DNA from: Manis javanica | Lineage: Eukaryota > Chordata > Mammalia > Pholidota > Manidae | Direction: 5' to 3' | Assembly: GCF_040802235.1 (NCBI RefSeq) | Contig: NC_133166.1 | Location: 992,001 to 1,056,000 of the forward strand | DNA length: 64,000 bases | Shown here: one piece after another, positions 60,390 through 64,000 of the stretch | Numbering within the stretch: position 1 is the stretch's first letter | Layout of the letters: every line of letters begins with the position of its first letter | Made by a program: the position numbers and the translations under genes | The notes under the pieces: generated by a model | Seen by the model: the letters and a program-made list of their open reading frames with translations, nothing else | Told to the model about the DNA's origin: nothing | Database searches by the model: none

Positions 60390-63300
60390 TGAGTGAAATC
60401 ATTTGGTATTTCTCTTTCTCCTCTTGGCTTATTTCGCTGAGCATAATACCCTCCAGCTCCATCCATGTTGCTGCAAATGGTAGGATTTACCCTCTTCTTA
60501 TGGCTGAGTAGTATTCCATTGTGTATATGTACCACATCTTCTTTATTCATTCATCTACCGATGCACATTTAGGTTTCTTCCAATTCTTGGCTATTGTAAA
60601 TAGTGCTGTGATAAACATAGGGGTGCATCTGTCTTTCTCAAACTTGATTGCTGTGTTCTTAGGGTAAATTCCTAGGAGTGGAATTCCTGGGTTAAATCGT
60701 AAGTCTGTTTTGAGCATTTTGATGAACCTCCATACTGCTTTCCACAATGGTTGAACTAATTTACATTCCCGCCAGCAGTGTAGGAGGGTTCCCCTTTCTC
60801 CACAGCCTCGCCAACATTTGTTGTTGTTTGTCTTTTGGATGGCAACCATCCTTACTGGTGTGAGGTGATACCTCATTGTAGTTTTAATTTGCATTTCACT
60901 GATAATTAGTGATGTGGAGCATCTTTTCATCTGTCTGTTGGCCATATGTATTTCTCTTTTGGAGAACTGTCTGTTCAGTTCCTCTGCCCATTTTTTAATT
61001 GGATTATTTGATTTTTGTTTGTTGAGGTGTGTGAGCTCTTTATATATTCTGGACGTCAAGCCTTTATTGGATCTGTCATTTAAAAATATATTCTCCCATA
61101 CTGTAGGGTTACTTTCTGTTCTATTGATGGTGTCTTTTGCTGTACAGAAGCTTTTCAGCTTAATATAGTCCCACTTGTTCATTTTTGCTGTTGTTTTCCT
61201 TGCCCGGGGAGATATGTTCAAGAAGAGGTCACTCATGTTTATGTCTAAGAGGTTTTTGCCTATGTTTTTTCCAAGAATTTAATGGTTTCATGATTTACAT
61301 TCAGGTCTTTGATCCATTTTGAGTTTATGTTTGTATATGGTGTTAGGCAATGGTCCAGTTTCATTCTCCTACATGTAGCTGTCCAGTTTTGCCAGCACCA
61401 ACTGTTGAAGAGACTGTCATTTCACCATTGTGTGTCCATGGCTCTTTTATCAAATATTAATTGACCATATATGTCTGGGTTAATGTCTGGATTCTCTAGT
61501 CTGTTCCATTGGTCTGTAGCTCTGTTCTTGTGCCAGTACCAAATTGTCTTGATTACTATGGCTTTATAGTAGAGCTTGAACTTGGGGAGTGAGATCGCCC
61601 CTATTTTATTCTTCTTTCTCAGGATTGCTTTGGCTATTCGGCGTCTTTGGTGTTTCCATATGAATTTTTGAATTATTTGTTCCAGTTCATTGAAGAATGT
61701 TGCTGGTAGTTTCATAGGGATTGCATCAAATCTGTATATTGCTTTGGACAGGATGGCCATTTTGACGATATTAATTCTTCCTAGCCACGAGCATGGGATG
61801 AGTTTCCATCTGTTAGTGTCCCCTTTAATTTCTCTTAAGAGTGACTTGTAGTTTTCAGAGTATAAGTCTTTCACTTCCTTGGTTAGGTTTATTCCTAAGT
61901 ATTTTATTTTTTTTGATGCAATTGTGAATGGAGTTGTTTTCCTGATTTCTCTTTCTGTTGGTTCATTGTTAGTGTATAGGAAAGCCACAGATTTCTGTGT
62001 GTTGATTTTGTATCCTGCAACTTTGCTGTATTCCAATATCAGTTCTAGTAGTTTTGGGGTGGAGTCTTTAGGGTTTTTTATGTATAGTATCATGTCATCT
62101 GCAAATAGTGACAGTTTAACTTCTTCTTCACCAATCTGGATTCCTTGTATTTCTTTGTTTTGTCTAATTGCCATGGCTAGGACCTCCAGTACTATGTTAA
62201 ATAACAGTGGGGAGAGTGGGCATCCCTGTCTAGTTCCCGATCTCAGAGGAAAAGCTTTCAGCTTCTCGCTGTTCAATATAATGTTGGCTGTGGGTTTATC
62301 ATAGATGGCCTTTATTATGTTGAGGTACTTGCCCTCTATTCCCATTTTGCTGAGAGTTTTTATCATGAATGGATGTTGAATTTTGTCAAATGCTTTTTCA
62401 GCATCTATGGAGATGATCATGTGGATTTTGTCTTTCTTTTTGTTGATGTGGTGGATGATGTTCATGGACTTTTGAATGTTGTACCATCCTTGCATCCCTG
62501 GGATGAATCCCACTTGGTCATTGTGTATGATCCTTTTGATATACTTTTGAATTCGGTTTGCTAATATTTTATTAAGTATTTTTGCATTTACATTCATCAG
62601 GGATATTGGTCTGTAATTTTCTTTTTTGGTGGGGTCTTTGCCTGGTTTTGGTATTAGGGTGATGTTGGCTTCATAGAATGAGTTTGGGAGTATTCCCTCC
62701 TCTTCTATTTTTTGGAAAACTTTAAGGAGAACGGGTATTATGTCTTCTCTGTGTGTCTGATAAAATTCCAAGGTAAATCCGTCCAGCCCGGGTGCTTTGT
62801 TCCTGGGTAGTTTTTTGATTACCGTTTCAATTTCTTTGCTCGTAATTGGTTTGTTTAACTTTTGTGTTTCTTCCTTGGTCAGTCTTGGAAGGTTGTATTT
62901 TTCTAGGAAGTTGTCCATTTCTTCTATGTTTTCCAGCTTGTTGGCATATAGGTTTTCATAGTAGTCTTTAATAATTCTTTGTATTTCTGTGGAGTCTGTC
63001 GTGATTTTTCCATTCTCATTTCTGATTCTGTTGATTTGTATTGATTCTCTTTTTCTCTTAATAAGTTTGGTTAGAGGCTTATCTATTTTGTTTATTTTTC
63101 TCAAAGAACCAGCTCTTGGTTTCATTGATTTTTGCTATTGTTTTATTCTTCTCAGGTTTGTTTATTTCTTCTCTGATCTTTATTATGTCCCTCCTTCTGC
63201 TGACTTTAGGCCTCATTTGTTCTTCTTTTCCAATTTCAATAATTGTGATGTTAGACTATTCATTTGGGATTGTTCTTCCTTCTTCAAGTGTGCCTGGATC

Positions 63301-64000
63301 GCTATATACTTTCCTCTTAGGGCTGCTTTCGCTGCGTCCCACAGTAGTTGGGGCTTTGTGTTGTTGTTGTCATTTGTTTCTATATATTCCTTGATCTCTA
63401 TTTTAATTTGTTCATTGATCCATTGATTATTTAGGAGCATGTTGTTAAGCCTCCATGTGTTTGTGAGCCTTTTTGTTTTCTTTGTAGAATTTATTTCTAC
63501 TTTTATACCTTTGTGGTCTGAAAAATTGGTTGGTAGAATTTCAATATTTTGGATTTTGCTGAGGCTCTTTTTGTGAGCTAGTATGTGGTCTATTCTGGAG
63601 AATGTTCCATGTGCACTTGAGAAGAATGTATATCCTGTTGCTTTTGGATGTAGAGTTCTATAGATGTCTATTAGGTCCATCTGCTCTACTGTGTTGTTCA
63701 GTGTTTCCATGTCCTTACTTATTTTCTGCCCAGTGGATCTATCTTTTGGGGTGAGTGGTGTGTTGAAGTCTCCTAAAATGAATGTATTGCAGTCTATTTT
63801 CCCCTTTAGTTCTGTTAGCATTTGTTACATATATGCTGGTGCTCCTGTGTTAGGTGCATATATATTTAGAATGGTTATATCCTCTTGTTGGACTGAGCCC
63901 TTTATCATTATATAATGTCCTTCTTTATCTCTTGTTACTTTCTTTGTTTTGAAGTCTATTTTGTCTGATATTAGTACTGCAACCCCTGCTTTCTTCTCGC
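60390..64000 (-). pseudogene. L1 ORF2, broken, 5' end outside window
   Basis: The endonuclease part lies at 63821-63213 (GDFNTPLTPKDRS, SRIDHILAHKK) and continues beyond 63830 in another frame. The reverse transcriptase is open for 567 codons at 63125-61422, with [22 protein letters not shown] and the catalytic FADDMILYI, plus the following thumb region. The C-terminal domain is at 61236-60547, including the cysteine-rich [19 protein letters not shown]. The last part near 60540-60390 is frame-shifted. Breaks fall near 63820, 63200-63130, 61420-61240 and 60550. Start not visible. Confidence 0.9.

Larger units (their letters stand above)
60033..64000 (-). mobile_element. L1 retrotransposon, runs off the window
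   Basis: Minus-strand LINE-1 beginning with its poly(A) tail (T run at 60033-60046) and 3' UTR, followed by ORF2 into the window end. It is closely related to the L1 at 45.1 kb but less damaged in ORF2. Its 5' end and flanking duplication lie outside. Confidence 0.9.

Overview
The window is a piece of a mammalian olfactory receptor (OR) gene cluster. Everything protein-coding that belongs to the host is a class II, intronless-CDS OR, all on the plus strand. By recalled resemblance the ORs are of the OR5B subfamily (the OR5B group sits on human 11q12). L1 retrotransposons with typical mammalian ORF1/ORF2, MIR-type SINE relics and endogenous retrovirus fossils confirm a placental mammal. The young L1 3' ends and a poly(A)-tailed retrovirus-derived repeat look familiar from pangolin sequence, but that species guess comes from memory and is unproven.

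Layout. 1-3.4 kb: old L1 fragments and a paralogous spacer. 3.5-7.8 kb: first OR unit, with a retroposed ERV fragment, an LTR-like fossil and intact gene A (6832-7773). 7.8-13.9 kb: 3' flank and old L1. 14.2-14.7 kb: an L1 fragment with a 5' inversion. 15.7-18.0 kb: OR pseudogene B. 18.9-33.5 kb and 33.5-53.2 kb: two copies of a tandem duplication. Each carries one degenerate OR (C at 19.9 kb, F at 34.5 kb), one intact OR (D at 25.3 kb, G at 39.8 kb) and one truncated OR (E at 33.0 kb, H at 52.7 kb). The second copy also received a nearly full-length L1 (45.1-51.1 kb). 53.2-58.4 kb: last OR unit with intact gene I (56869-57810), closely related to A and B. 58.4-60.0 kb: a longer copy of the ERV-derived repeat with an env-like relic. 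60.0 kb to the end: a second L1, running off the window.

Functionally there are four apparently intact receptors (A, D, G, I) and five pseudogenes. Each intact CDS has a splice acceptor just upstream, as expected for ORs with non-coding 5' exons. Candidate 5' exons with donor sites can be seen 2-3 kb upstream in several units. The main story is birth-and-death evolution: tandem duplication with a junction inside an OR coding sequence, apparent gene conversion, a mosaic OR (gene A), and retroelement insertions that can be ordered against the duplications. I see no sign of a non-OR host gene, RNA gene, CRISPR array or clearly new system.
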